The notes beneath the pieces were generated by a model. That model saw only the letters and a program-made list of their open reading frames with translations. It was not told the DNA's origin and searched no databases. Shown here one piece after another: positions 13,701-25,272 of a stretch of 64,000 nt of DNA. The first letter of the stretch is position 1. Each line of letters begins with the position of its first letter. The translations under genes and the position numbers were made by a program. The stretch comes from Alectoria sarmentosa (lineage: Eukaryota; Ascomycota; Lecanoromycetes; Lecanorales; Parmeliaceae): assembly GCA_009733775.1 (NCBI GenBank), contig WOGZ01000138.1:1-64000 (forward strand), read 5' to 3'.

Positions 13701-14082
13701 TTATTTAAAATTATTATATTATAAATAGTTTGTGTTAATAAAAAATAATATTAAAACTTTATTATAAATATTATATAAACGTAAAATATTATATTTCATT
13801 TTTATATTACATTTTTTTATTTATATGTTAAAATTTATCGATAAATCGTATAATAAAATATTTTTAATATAATTTAATTTTTTATATACGCAATGTGTAA
13901 AAAATATAATTATAAAATATTATTATCAAATTTTTTTAAACGAAATTTAATATAAAGGTTTTATTCGATTTTTAAATAATGATTATTATTGTAATAAATA
14001 AATGTAATAATTATTATTGTAATTATAATGATTATTATTGCAACGATTATTTATTTAAATGTGATTTTATATTTATGAAATG

Positions 14083-14181
14083 CGATTTTATTTTTTGCGT
14101 GCATTTGGCGGTCGTTTAAGCAGAAAATTGTGGGGGCGGTTACAAGTTTTGCGCTCCCGTCAAGGATTTTGCAAAAAGGAA
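14083..14181 (-). repeat. Right terminal inverted repeat
   Basis: Read on the minus strand the right arm begins TTCCTTTTTGCAAAATCC. It differs from the left arm only by transitions and is followed on the plus strand by TA. Confidence 0.85.
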
Positions 14182-14183
14182 TA

Positions 14184-17100
14184 ATTCTTCTTTTTTACAA
14201 ATTTATAGAATGATCAATATTGTGCGTGTCAACGAAAATTGTGTGCGGAGAATAATATGTCGATTTTTACGCTTCGAATGCAGCCGGAGTTTTGGAAAAT
14301 TGAGTTAGAATTATCCCAGAGATGATGACCAAAAAATATAAATCTCAACGATCAAGATACCAAAAATGGGAGTTTGAAATCTCAATTCTTTTTTCTTTAC
14401 ATATCTTTCAATGTATATTTGATCAAATTCTAAGATTCCGACGGCATTAGAAATACATTGTTCTTCGATACATATCGTGATAAGTATGACGCGGTGGGGA
14501 AGAATCAATGCCAGGCATTGGCAAAGGTGGCTGAACACACTAAACACATACGCGCACCTATGACTTCGAACCTCGAAGCACTCCGAGTAGTACCCGTCCA
14601 TCAAAGGTACTTCTTACCAACACTCTGCCCTTTCTTTAAAGCTGACTCCTGGACCTCCACCCCTTGGCCGTCGACCACATCATCATTCTCTCGGACGTCC
14701 ATATCCCATCGACGGCGCCTCAAGGGTAAAAGGTCTTTGACAGAAAACATCAAAGCGCCATATTTTCACAGCGCCATGATTCTTCAATGGCAAACCTTTA
14801 CAGTAAAAATCTTCAGCTGTATATTGTAGTCTCTGCTCGAGCAGAGCAATCACACTGCTACAGATCTCTCTGTCGGTGTCCTCGTGGTGGAGATGTGGTG
14901 GTGGGTTGCAACAAGAGATGTTTTTGTGTCTTACCCCCTGCCAGTCGACGGGATTGGTTTGGTTCCCTTTCTCTTTTCAGCCAGCAGACCTTCCTGATCC
15001 CTCTCCTCAGCAGTTTCCTGCATAGTTCTGGCCTGCATGTCCTTCAGTCCAATTTCCAGCAAATCGCATGTTGACATGGAATCCCGCAACCATCGCAGGT
15101 CACCACACAGACAGTAGAGCTCTCGATACTTCAGAGCGTGCTGTCGGACGGAATTATTGGGTTTTTGCTTGCAGTAGATCCTAGGCGCACGGTCGATGGT
15201 TCGGGATAAAGAGAATGTTGCAGAGCGAGACTTGGGTCCAAGCAGATCAAGTTGTCCATCGACTCGATAGCCTTCGCTTGGATCTCTGAATCTTCACCAG
15301 GGTATCTTGGTTTTCAGAAAGCGCTGGCCGGTATCAACGAATCGAATTATCGTCACATTTAGTTTTTGAGAGAGTTTAGGGAATGAAGGTTTCCCAGAAC
15401 ATGCTGCGGTTTGCTGAGATATTGTTGTCAACATTAAGGTTCTCAACCTCCTACCAGCCACCATGTCGAGGCAGCCATCTAACGAGTGTGGTACTTTAGA
15501 CGTGGTCCCGAGGAGCCTGGGGAGGATAATTCCTCTCTGCTACATATCACCCCACCCAATTCTTGACAATCGTGACAACGGCTTCGGGAGGTCTTGTAAA
15601 TTGGAGAAGCTTTGAAACGGTAGAGGAAGACTAAGTAAAGGGCAGTACCCTTGCGCTGAGATATGCCACAGCATGAAAAGCTACAGAAGTCATTAAAGCT
15701 CGAGGTATTTTGGGCTGCGTTTGTTTCTTCCAAAGAGATAACCTTGCACGACACAATAGTGTGCAGGGACCTGGACTTGACACATGGACTTCCAAAAAAA
15801 GAAAAAAACAGAAAAAAATTGAAAAGATTGACGCATCATTGTCTAGGTAATAATTAATAGTTTGAAATGAGATGAAAAGTGCTGACCGTACGGCCCTACT
15901 GTAGACTACGTCAATAACACAAAATGGTGTCAATCAGGGGCCGAGCAACAGTAGCATTAATCGCTTCCAAAACATCTTACAAAGGGGCAGACGTGGGAGC
16001 TTGTACGGATGCCTGTCTCTTTCAGTAAAATAGGCTTGAAACCAAAAGACGTGCGTGATTGCTTTCTATCGTGCATGACATGCGTCGCAGCTGGCCGACC
16101 AGACTTTACCTAGCTGGTTCGCATGCGGATTACCGAGTACCGAGACTCGTTCTCCAATTCACACTTTCCTTTCGCTCCTGCCTTCGAAGCACTTCAAGCC
16201 ATTTCTTGATCGAATCTCTCGCAGTCTTCTTTTGTTCTCCTACCAGCTATGAAGAAGTCGCCTGTATGAATTACCAACGGTTTTTTTATATGAAGTGTAA
16301 TTGCGTTTCATGAATGAATATTTACATGATCTTTCCAATTCTCCTATACTTGATTCAAGTAGCATGCACACTTTCCATGAAGCGACGACATTTTCTACGG
16401 AGTAGGCTTCTACTCCATGCACCATGATACTCATGTAGCTCTAGAGTAGGTACTAAAGGAGGCACGGGACTGGCACGGCGGGTTTAGCTACTGTATATGA
16501 ACCGTTTCTACGTCGACTGGATAGCGTGCCCGAAAGGGTATCCCAGAGACTATCTAATTAAGGTGAGAGAGATCGTTGTACTGTAGGAGACCTGCGGTGC
16601 ATGAGTGGCTAAGTCGTGCATACACCCGCCGTCGTTTCGGCGGTCGCTATATCTCGACGACTGGCGGAGCGAAAAACTTCACAACTGACAGATGACGGGA
16701 TACGATAGATGTGAATGGCATGATAAGTCCAGTACTTGGGTCCACTCCTAACCGCCAAAGTGCTCGTCGGCTTTCACAACGATGGCAGCCAGAAAACCGG
16801 CGTATACGTGCGAGAAGCAGCTGTCCTTCCCCCAACCGCGCGTTCTCCGGCAGTTCCTCAGATCAGCCTTCCTCTGCACCGTGTAGCATCAGAAAGAAAC
16901 TCTTGGTCTCGCCTGAACTTGATTGTTCTTAATCTTTACACTTTCGGATCTTCTCCCCCTGTTATTGCTATCCCAGCACAAAAGACTATCGTCATCAGCA
17001 AGTGGAGCGAACGTTCGTCGGAATAGCTAGCCCGCTTCACCCTTACAGCGCTACACATACTTTGACATGGACATCGAGGTCCTTCACATCACACCCCCTC

Positions 17101-18029
17101 CCTCCAATGCCACCTTTGAAAATAATGTCATCCGAGGCAACGGCACAATAGGCGAAAGCGCCTTCTTTGACGTTCCTAGTCTCACCACCATCTATGATTA
17201 CGATGACTTTTGTGGCGTCGTCGGCTCTAAGCTTGCTGCGACGGGACGCTCATTGTCGGGATTGCAGATTGTTAAAGAGCTCGATGTAGCTGGGGAGAGG
17301 GGGGCCCGACCCGGGCGGGTTGGCCAACATTTCTAGGAACTTTGTTCCAGGTGACGATGATGCTGCGAGGTTGGAACGAACACCCGGTGTAAATCCAAAG
17401 CGTCTTGAGTCAGCGGAATCCGATGAGGGGACACAATGCTAACGGTAGGTTGCATTTATACAAAATCATGAGAACAAGTATGCAGGATGTTTGGGACCAT
17501 TCAAAGAAGCGCGTATGGTCGAAACATTCTTACATTGAGCCATTTGTTTTCCATTTAGAATGTATATTTAAGATGGCAATGCCTCGATCTCACCTTGGAA
17601 AGACGACCTTGGACGAGGTCTTTATACTCATGTCCAAGAAAAATTACTTGACAGTGCGAGCCATAAATCTCCCGGGTTGAGACGATAGCTCCAATGTCTA
17701 ACCGTTCGGGGACTTCAATGTCATGCCATTGAGACATCTACGGCGCGAAACATCAGGACGTGTCTTGTTAGTCCCGTCAATATATTTCTGATTTGAAAAT
17801 GTCATTATACCAGATACAGTGTGCTTCAAACAGATTGCTCTCACAAAACTCCAAAGACGGAAGGTTTACCAAAAAAAGAGACGAGAGCTTCTAACAGTTG
17901 GGGGCCAAACCATCTCGCTTATTCGACCCAATTCCAGCCTAGCTCCGCTCATGATCTCCAACCAATCCCCACCCCTGAGTTCTTCCGTCTCCCATCTCCC
18001 TTCAACAAACACATCTTCAGTTTAGGAAC
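14184..18029. other. Long region without a supported gene
   Basis: Composition is normal but no reading frame matches a family I recognise. The best candidate is 17067-17336 on the plus strand, where the codons look plausible (a segment reads SLTTIYDYDDF), yet it ends abruptly with no clear continuation. The last 200 bases are pyrimidine-rich and probably form the promoter and 5' UTR of the HeLo-ankyrin gene. Confidence 0.5.
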
Positions 18030-19964
18030 ATGGCGACCGGACTCGAGGCCGTCGGAGCCGCATCCACGCTCGTGAGCATCATTGGCTTTTCCTTCCAAAT
18101 CTTCGACGGCTGCGTCAAAGGCTTCGTCCTGCTCTCGACGGCCGGCAACCTGGGCCGGGATGCCGACATCTTCCGCTCCATGCTTGACTGGGAGCAATTC
18201 CGGCTCGAGCAGTGGGCCGAGAAGATTAATCTGCAGGACCCGTCCAAGGCGGATATGCTCATGGATTGGAAGCTTGTGGCGGATACTTTGCAGCATCTGG
18301 AGAATCTTACCAATGATACGAGGTTGCTGAAAGAGAAATATAATCTCGTGCTGCTGGAGAGAGCTCCGCCGCTTGTGAAAGCTACTGCTGCCCTGGAGGA
18401 TGAGAAGGCTTCAACCAGCCGCTTCAAGAGATTATTCGGTCAAGGCGAGAAGTACTCATCTACGGCAGCAGCCAAGGTCATTCAGGCAAAGAACAGTTAC
18501 CCGAAGAAGCTCTGGTGGGCTGCTGTGGACAAGCAGAGCATGAAGCATCTCATAGACGATATTGCGCATTTCGTACAGCGCCTGCATGATCTACTAAACT
18601 CTTCCGTCCAATCTCACATGAAACAGTCTGTGGACACGTTGCTGCACGATGCGACTCAAAGATACCAAAATGTACCCGATCTGGAGTTTCTGCGAGAGGT
18701 GGCGGCGCGTATGAAGCTAACGCCACCGGAATACGGCGAAGCTGACGCGGACGACATCAACGCCGAGATTGACAAGAAATTCAGAAACCTGCTTTTCTAT
18801 TCCATCCGAAAGGGCGACATTGAAGAAGTAGTGCTCTTATTAGATAAGGGGGTTGATGCTCACGCAAATGATAACGTCGGATGGCCGCCGATGGTGCGAG
18901 CTGCCGAAGACGGCCAACTAGCGATCGTCGAGATTCTACTCGACAGGGGAGCTGATCCTCTAAAGGGTACCGTAGGCGATAGATTACCACTGCACTTTGC
19001 AGCGGAGGGCGGGCACCTACTCGTGGTCAGCCTGCTACTCAAGCAGCCAACCGTGGATCCAAACCAAAGGGACTACACTGGACAAACCGCTCTCTTCAAA
19101 GCTGCCAACAATGGCCACCACGAAGTCGTAGAGCTCTTACTACAGCAGAAAGGCATCGATCCAGACGCGGTATCCAAGGATGGGTTCACGCCTCTATTGC
19201 AATCCATCTTTGAACGGCACCAAAAGGTGGTGGAACTCCTGCTCGCAAGGGCCAACGTCAACCCCAACCAACACGACACCACCTACAACCAGACGCCGCT
19301 GTGGATGGCGTCGACCGCCGGCGACGACATCCTAGCGCTCTTGCTCGAACGGAAGGATATCGAAATCAACGGCCAGAGTCGCTGGGGAGAGACGCCATTG
19401 TATCAGGCCGTTCAACGCAAGCGCCTCTCAGCAGCGCAGATGCTTCTGGACGCCGGGGCCGATCCGAACGTCACAACTCATGAGAACAAAACCGCGCTCT
19501 CGTGGGCTGCGGCCGAGGGTAGCGAAGAGTCGATCGAATTGCTCCTCAAACAGCCAAACATTGCCCTCGGCATCCCTGACCAATCCGGCCAGACTCCGCT
19601 CTTGCGATGCGCCGACGCCGGCCACACCAAGTGCGTCAGGATGCTTCTCGACAAGGGTGCCAGCGTGAAGCACGCAGACAAGGAGGGCAGGACTGCGCTG
19701 TCTCTAGCCGCAATCAAAGGCCACAAGGTCGTCGCGAAGCTCTTGCTCAAGAATAATGCGGAGATCAACGCGCAGGATAAGAAAGGAAACACGCCCCTCG
19801 CTCTGGCTGCGGAGAAGAATCATGACGCGGTGGTCCGGTTTCTGCTGGAGAGTGGCGCTGACGCGGACCTTCCGGATGAGGATGAGGAAACTCCGTTTGA
19901 GAAGGCGCGGGATCGCCATATGGATCAAATCGTGGAAGTGTTCAAAGAGGTTTTGAAGCTTTAG
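18030..19964 (+). CDS. HeLo-domain ankyrin-repeat protein
   Basis: A single-exon gene of 644 residues starting at ATG 18030. Residues 1 to about 225 form a HeLo-type (HET-s/prion-inhibition) helical domain: a hydrophobic first helix (GLEAVGAASTLVSIIGF), then GRDADIFRSMLDWEQFRLEQW, the characteristic HeLo core. Residues about 252-640 are twelve ankyrin repeats with the usual TPLxxAAxxGH and LLLxxGAD patterns. HeLo domains in fungi act as cell-death effectors that insert into membranes when a sensor part is triggered. Here the ankyrin array would be the sensor or scaffold. No NACHT or NB-ARC ATPase lies between the two parts, so this differs from the usual fungal NLR layout. No transmembrane segment is obvious apart from the first hydrophobic helix. 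The neighbours give no functional clue. Domain identity is strong; the role in incompatibility is inferred. Confidence 0.9.
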   Translation: MATGLEAVGAASTLVSIIGFSFQIFDGCVKGFVLLSTAGNLGRDADIFRSMLDWEQFRLEQWAEKINLQDPSKADMLMDWKLVADTLQHLENLTNDTRLLKEKYNLVLLERAPPLVKATAALEDEKASTSRFKRLFGQGEKYSSTAAAKVIQAKNSYPKKLWWAAVDKQSMKHLIDDIAHFVQRLHDLLNSSVQSHMKQSVDTLLHDATQRYQNVPDLEFLREVAARMKLTPPEYGEADADDINAEIDKKFRNLLFYSIRKGDIEEVVLLLDKGVDAHANDNVGWPPMVRAAEDGQLAIVEILLDRGADPLKGTVGDRLPLHFAAEGGHLLVVSLLLKQPTVDPNQRDYTGQTALFKAANNGHHEVVELLLQQKGIDPDAVSKDGFTPLLQSIFERHQKVVELLLARANVNPNQHDTTYNQTPLWMASTAGDDILALLLERKDIEINGQSRWGETPLYQAVQRKRLSAAQMLLDAGADPNVTTHENKTALSWAAAEGSEESIELLLKQPNIALGIPDQSGQTPLLRCADAGHTKCVRMLLDKGASVKHADKEGRTALSLAAIKGHKVVAKLLLKNNAEINAQDKKGNTPLALAAEKNHDAVVRFLLESGADADLPDEDEETPFEKARDRHMDQIVEVFKEVLKL

Positions 19965-21074
19965 ATGGTGTCTACCCCCTCCTTTGCCCGTTCCTTTTAT
20001 CCTCCAATATTTACTTGCCCGCCTCCGCCCCGCCCTCAGCAGATCTTGATGTTTTCCTGCCCATGAAAGCAGAACCATTCAACCAAAACCAGCATCAGAA
20101 CCGAACATTAGCCCATTAACGAAACTCCACACCTCACAATCCAAACATCCACCGCCAGATCTCCCACAACATCCCAACCACAACCCCATCATCAACCTCG
20201 CGACAAATCATCCCCGCCAATCACCCCTCCTCAGAGCCCGATCTTGCCCCCGCCCTCAGACTCCACAATCCTCCTACCCCCTCCCACACTCTCACGACAG
20301 ACTGATCCAAGAGTATCGCAAAAGACAACCTTCTAACACGGCACGAGCATCTCGATCCCAACGTCACACCCCCCCCCCTCTCTCTTTCATGCCCCGAGGC
20401 CGATTATATCCAACATGCCGATCAGCCGCTCGCTGTCTAACATAGCCGGGTAACGGTCGCATAACAGGGTCGCTATGGACTTTAGTAATTTGGTATCCCG
20501 CGGACGCCAAATACATACAGAGTTTCTTCTTCTTCTTCTTCTTCTTCTTCTTCTTCTTCTTGAATCTGTTAGCGGTCTTGGATACTGGTGCGGGATGTCA
20601 GTCTATCGATTCTGCATAATAAACCACCTGGGCACCTCCATCGCTTTATGTATATCCTTGCCCTTTTTGGCCGCCGGATTTGCGTAATCTACTGGTACGT
20701 CGGCTGAACCCTTTTTATCCTCGATCCAGGTACGGGTTTTGGACAAGGTCGCTTCCATGCCAGCCGTGCATTCTACTTCCCTGACGCTTGGTTTGAAGTT
20801 GGAGGGCATGCAGTCTCTGGGGTTCCCCCTCTGAAAATGGAAACAATACCGTCTCAGCCCTCCAATAATAATCATCCTCTTCTCCCCGTGAAATTATGAG
20901 CTGGGGAGCGCGACTTCCAGTTGGGGCATCGTTGTCTCTGTCCAATCTCGGCTTGGTTAGCAGGAAGGGGGGGTCGATCAAGACGTCTGTCTGTTTAGAC
21001 GGTTCCTGCAGCAGTCGGGCCGGAGGGAGATTGAGATGGGTGTATGATTGGAATTTAATCATCTGCGCCAGAAA
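19965..21074. other. Intergenic region with TTC microsatellite
   Basis: No supported gene is seen. The region holds a cytosine-rich stretch at about 20,360-20,390 and a (TTC)n microsatellite at 20,524-20,561. Short reading frames on both strands lack any family resemblance. Confidence 0.55.
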
Positions 21075-21379
21075 CGCCGACTCGATCGTAACAGATTTTT
21101 TTTTCACCTCGCTCTCCTATTATCATTACAGCACATTAAGATTATTTAATTGAACATTTTGATGAAAGAATGCAAGCTGTGGTGCGTCGTCTATAAAAAT
21201 TAACTCAAACTTTCAAAATTAGACGTATTGAGTTTTATTGTTTGACTGAGTAAGTCGATAATAAATGTCGAGAGTACTGGATTTCAGATCGGGTATTTTG
21301 TTATATCTCGGGATTGAGTAAGTCGATAAATGTCGAGAGTACTGGATTTCAGCTCAGGTAATTTGTTACATCTCGGCGG
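21075..21379. mobile_element. MITE-like element, copy 1, with internal duplication
   Basis: The ends are inverted: CGCCGACTCGATCGTAACAG on the left, and ATTTGTTACATCTCGGCGG on the right, whose reverse complement begins CCGCCGAGATGTAACAAAT. A related element lies at 38,796-39,015. The right part contains a near-exact tandem duplication (from about 21248 and again from 21316) of a 60-70 bp unit beginning GAGTAAGTCGATA. The element is non-coding, and its autonomous partner is not visible. Confidence 0.6.
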
Positions 21380-22157
21380 TTTTATCACATAGCGAGAGCG
21401 CTGAGAGATATCGACTCTTGAACTGAGCGTAGAGTATAAAGTCGAAATCGCCCCTCTTCTCTTGATGTCTTGGAGTGGAGTGGAGTGGAATTGGGATCGC
21501 AGAGATTCGACACCGTAGATTGCTTTCTTCTTCGGCCTCGGATACCGTTGAAATACCACTGAAATACCACCGATTTTACAGTAGCTGGTTCCTCTCGATG
21601 GCACATGCCGGGTGTGACAAATGTCTATTTGCTAGCTTTGACTGTCCTTCACTTGTCTGCGTTTCACGTCGACTTGAATTTTTTCGGGCTCTCCTACCGT
21701 GTGCCAAGTTCCTGGTTCTCTGTGACTCGTCTCGGCAGTCGATTTCAATAACACTCCATCTCAATCCACTTCGCTTTCATCTCATCTCCTAATGATTTCC
21801 ATATCGCCTTCCATCTACCCTCTCCCAAAAACATTCGCGTCCTCGGCTTCCAGCAACAATCGCTCTGAATACTAGCCCGAGATCAAACAAGGTCCTGACA
21901 TCCATCGCTATCGCTTTGTAAACGCTCGTCTAGTCCTCGTGCTATGGGATTCCAATCAATCAATGAATCAAACACAGACCTCAGTCAACTCTAAAAGAAC
22001 TCACTACCATGCTCTCTCTCCGCCCACGGAATCAGAATATCTTGCCCTCACCGCATCGCATCGCACCACCAAGTCCCCATACTCGCAATCTACACTTGTG
22101 GCGGCACGACCGCAATCTCACCCCTCACTCCCTCACTCACAATTCCGACGTCGTCAA
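21380..22157. other. 5' flank of SAP-domain gene
   Basis: This is about 780 bases of mostly pyrimidine-rich sequence between the MITE-like element and the SAP-domain start codon. An open frame from 21939 runs into the gene without a stop, so translation could begin earlier at ATG 21939. The upstream 73 residues are low-complexity and I treat them as 5' UTR. Confidence 0.45.
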
Positions 22158-22834
22158 ATGGACCAAGTCACCCCTCAAGTCGATGCCTTAACGGTGCGTG
22201 AGCTCCGGCACGAGCTGCGCAAGCGCGGCCTTCCGGTCTCAGGCATCAAGAAGGACCTCCGCAGAAGGGTCATGGAGGCTTTGGGAAGCGAATACGCTGA
22301 TGGCTGGACACTGGGTTACTTGCTGAATATCAAGATCGTACCGTTCAATGGCCGCGGTCGGGATCCACGAATGCTCGTTGGCCGTCATGTTACGGGGCTT
22401 TCGGGATGGGATGATAATACAGTAACGATTATGCTGTCGGATGACGAGGACCAAACCATTGTCTGCCAGGCGGCTGATGTGGAGGATGTAAACTTTGGCA
22501 TAGACCAAGAACTATTCGGCCTTTTTTATACGTCAAGCAATGAAGAACGTACTTACGAGAAGAAGCCTCCATAGCTCTTTGCAAGGATCACTAAGGGGTG
22601 GCAGCAGCAACTATTTTTGGGATCAAGCTCGCCGGCATGAAAGAGATGGGGTTCTTCGACGTGATTGACGACAGGAAACCCGACCAAACATCGCGGGCTA
22701 AGCTTGGCGTAGATGTTTGGTTGGCCGAAGATGAGGAGGCTGGGCTTGAGGGCGTAGTTTCAACTATCAACGAGGAGAATATTGTGAAAGCTGCCACCAA
22801 CTCCCTGCTTGTGGGAAACGATGATTGTCCTTGA
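22158..22834 (+). CDS. SAP-domain protein (intact paralogue)
   Basis: Two exons, 22158-22548 and 22605-22834 (206 residues). The SAP motif (LTVRELRHELRKRGLPVSG) occupies about residues 10-45. SAP is a helix-linker-helix fold that binds DNA, often AT-rich scaffold DNA. It is followed by a segment with IVPFNGRGRDP and LSDDEDQTIV and, in exon 2, MKEMGFF and DVWLAEDEE. The second exon was joined because the same blocks occur in the same order in a second copy at 37,809-37,123. The acceptor is a NAGNAG (GCAGCAG); the exon may instead start at 22608, removing one residue without changing frame. The rest of the protein belongs to no family I know. The nuclear DNA-binding role is inferred from SAP only. 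An upstream in-frame ATG at 21939 is an alternative start. Confidence 0.72.
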
Positions 22835-23035
22835 ACGACAGAGCGGTCAAGGACAGGGCACAGACTTGATCATAGCGAGAACAGACCCATCGAGAAGGTT
22901 CAAAATCAACAGGCGTATAGTCACTAGGAAAACTTTCATATTCCTGCAAATCAATTAGCCGAAGCTTGGGGGCCGACCCAGCATTGCTGGCCGTGTCTTC
23001 CCATGATCAGCCCACAAAATTTGCTTACCCGCCGT

Positions 23036-24540
23036 TCATGACAGCGTTTCATCCAACACCTTCACATACTTCTCTATTTCCTCCACTGCAGGCATCATCA
23101 GCTTTTGCCCACTTCACGACCATCATCTCACAGGAATACTCACCAGTGTTGTAATGCACCATACTAACCCGCACAACCCCATCACAACCTCCCAACCCCA
23201 GCCGATCATCCACCATCCTCTTACTGTAGAAATGCCCCCACCTACAACCAAAATTACTTCTGCTCTCAATGCCATCCACAATTTCCTTCGAGCTCCTGCC
23301 GCTGACAGTAAAGCTCACAACCGGCACTCTCAACTCCTTATCCGCAACCTTCTCACCATGTATTGTCACATCATTCCTGCTTCGCAAATAACTCAGCAGT
23401 ATATCCTGCAGCTTCTCCTCGTGCGCGGCGATGACGGCCCATGTTGCGGATTTATCAGGGCCGAAATAGGAGACTACGGAAGGAAGTGCGGCCAGGAGCT
23501 CGTAGCTAGCAGACGCGAGACCGAGCTTAGTTTCGAGATTGGTGCCGTTGTGGAAGTAGTGGCCTAGAGAGCCAAGAGTCTCTTGGGCGGACCGGGAGGC
23601 ATAGAGTATCGCGATGTGCGGACCGTAGACCTTGGTGTGGGGTCAGCATCAGGACGCCCAAAGAAGGCCGGGTAGCCGGGTCGGGTGCTATACGGACTTT
23701 GTACCACGAGAAAGCGTAGAAATCCACGCCCAAAGCTTTGACGTCAACCTCTCTATGCGGCGCCAACGCCACCCCATCCACGCACAGCCTTGCCCCAGGA
23801 ACCGTATGGACCAGTTCCGCTATCTTTTTGACATCATGTATGGTTCCCAACACATTGCTCGCATGTGTGCATGTCACCAGCGCCGTTTTCTCCGATAACA
23901 GCGGCTTGAGGTTCTCGGGCGTGAGGATCGGGGAGGGAGATGTGTGAGACGGAGAGGCGGGCGCGGCTGGCCACCATCTGATTGAATAATTGTGCAACTT
24001 GGCGAGACGTACCCAAGGGGAGATGTTGGCTTCGTGGTCGAGGGAGGAGATGATGAGTTCGGAGCCGGCGGGGAGATTGAGGATGAGGGAGAGGTTTGAA
24101 AAGAGTTGGGTTGTTGAGGGGCCGATCACTGTAACGCAGATGGTCAACGACTGGGAGTACTAGACCAATTGAGTCCCGAATATACCAATCTCATCACTCG
24201 CAGCACCCATAAACCCCGCCGCAGCTTTCAACCCCCTCCCATAACTCTCGGTGCTCTGCTTCGCAACATCATAGCTCGCGCCGAGCTGGACATTCGTCTC
24301 TTCGAGGTATTCTTTCACCCTACATACGAAAATCAGTTCTTCCAAGCAAGCCGAGCAGTACGCTCGGATGTCATGGCATTGGTGATACAACTCGTACAAT
24401 ACAGCAGAGGTGGATCAACCGTACGAGGATGCAACTGTGCCTAAAGTTTGGCTACCTCCAGCATTATCAAAGTAGACTTGGTGGGATTGCTGGAGAGCGG
24501 GAAATTGAGCGCGAGCGTCAGTGGGGGAGAAGGACGACAT
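23036..24540 (-). CDS. Class V aminotransferase, cysteine-desulfurase-like
   Basis: Five exons on the minus strand: 24540-24425, 24319-24186, 24128-23698, 23630-23144 and 23085-23036, giving 405 residues with all splice phases consistent. This is a fold-type I PLP enzyme. The N-terminus has YFDNAGGSQ, followed by NVQLGASYDVAKQST, and SSLDHEANISPW, the position of the cofactor-contacting His. CVDGVALAPHREVDV supplies the PLP aspartate. The Schiff-base lysine is K227 in FYAFSWYK, the final codon of exon 3, followed by VYGPHIAILYASR. The family includes NifS/SufS-type desulfurases and other lyases. Fungal proteins of this subgroup are usually annotated only as class V aminotransferase or cysteine desulfurase-like, and the substrate is unknown. 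A telomere-like CCCTAG/CCCTAA array lies 66 bases upstream of the start codon. Confidence 0.88.
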
Positions 24541-24605
24541 TATTGTGAAGTTGAGGTGGCGAAAGGATGAAGAAATTCACGTTTGACTGTTCACTCTTTG
24601 ATACA

Positions 24606-24629
24606 GCCTAGCCCTAGCCCTAGCCCTAA
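24606..24629. repeat. Interstitial telomere-like repeat
   Basis: Three CCCTAG units and one CCCTAA unit in tandem. On the minus strand, the coding strand of the adjacent aminotransferase, they read TTAGGG/CTAGGG. The array is 66 bases upstream of that gene's start codon. Confidence 0.75.
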
Positions 24630-25272
24630 GCACATTCACTTGCTTTTCTTCTTGTCACTTGCATTTCGAGGTGCTCCTCATAGAACTCAATCAATTCAAG
24701 AGCCTAAGATCCTAGTGAGATTCCAGTACTTGTATGCCTCTTGATGGCGGGGGAAGCCGTCTACTGCTGTACGAATTAAGCCATGTTGTCCTTCTCGCAG
24801 TCAAAGTACTAGGATGATTTTCCAGCTCCGATGACTGCGGATATGATTCACAAAGGTAGCGGCGATTCTGCCTCAAGGTCTTTTCGTGGACTGGGTTCTG
24901 GATCTGGCGGTGTCGAGAAAGAAAGTTGGAAAAGTTGAGCTTGTAGAATGTGCAGAAGGGAGAGGCGGCAAGGCTCTGGTTTGGTTGTAGAACCATGATT
25001 TGGGGGTTTCCTTGTCTAAACAACAGGCTTGAAAAGCTTCAAATAGATGAAACAACACATGTAATCGAATATGGCGAAGTCAAGATCCAACACTAGATAC
25101 AAGTAAGTTTGAGAGCTTATGGTACCCAATGTAAAACCATAAATTCAGCTTGCTTGAATTGCATCATCTTTCACCGCTGGAATAAATGCCAACTCGAGGC
25201 CATTTGGCCAAATGTTGACCGTTACTCTTAGATGTTTCTTGTTTTTTTGAACGCAGAATACGTTTTGATTCC
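24630..25272. other. Intergenic region
   Basis: No gene is supported. It lies between the 5' end of the aminotransferase and the 3' end of the methyltransferase, both on the minus strand. A 103-codon frame at 24712-25023 has no family resemblance. Confidence 0.5.

Larger units (their letters stand above)
10669..14181. mobile_element. TA-flanked DNA transposon with 99-bp TIRs, RIP-degraded
   Basis: The two ends are inverted repeats: 10669-10767 matches the reverse complement of 14083-14181 at 88 of 99 positions. All 11 mismatches are transitions (C/T or A/G). Each end is bordered by TA (10667-10668 and 14182-14183), the target duplication expected of Tc1/mariner-type (IS630) elements. The 3.3 kb between the ends is more than 80% A+T with no coding sequence left. 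A transposase cannot be recognised, so the superfamily rests on the TA and TIRs alone. Confidence 0.85.

Noticed and set aside
17067..17336. Plus-strand ORF of 89 codons with plausible composition
   Set aside because: No domain, no clear upstream or downstream exon. It could be a fragment of a lost gene but cannot be supported.
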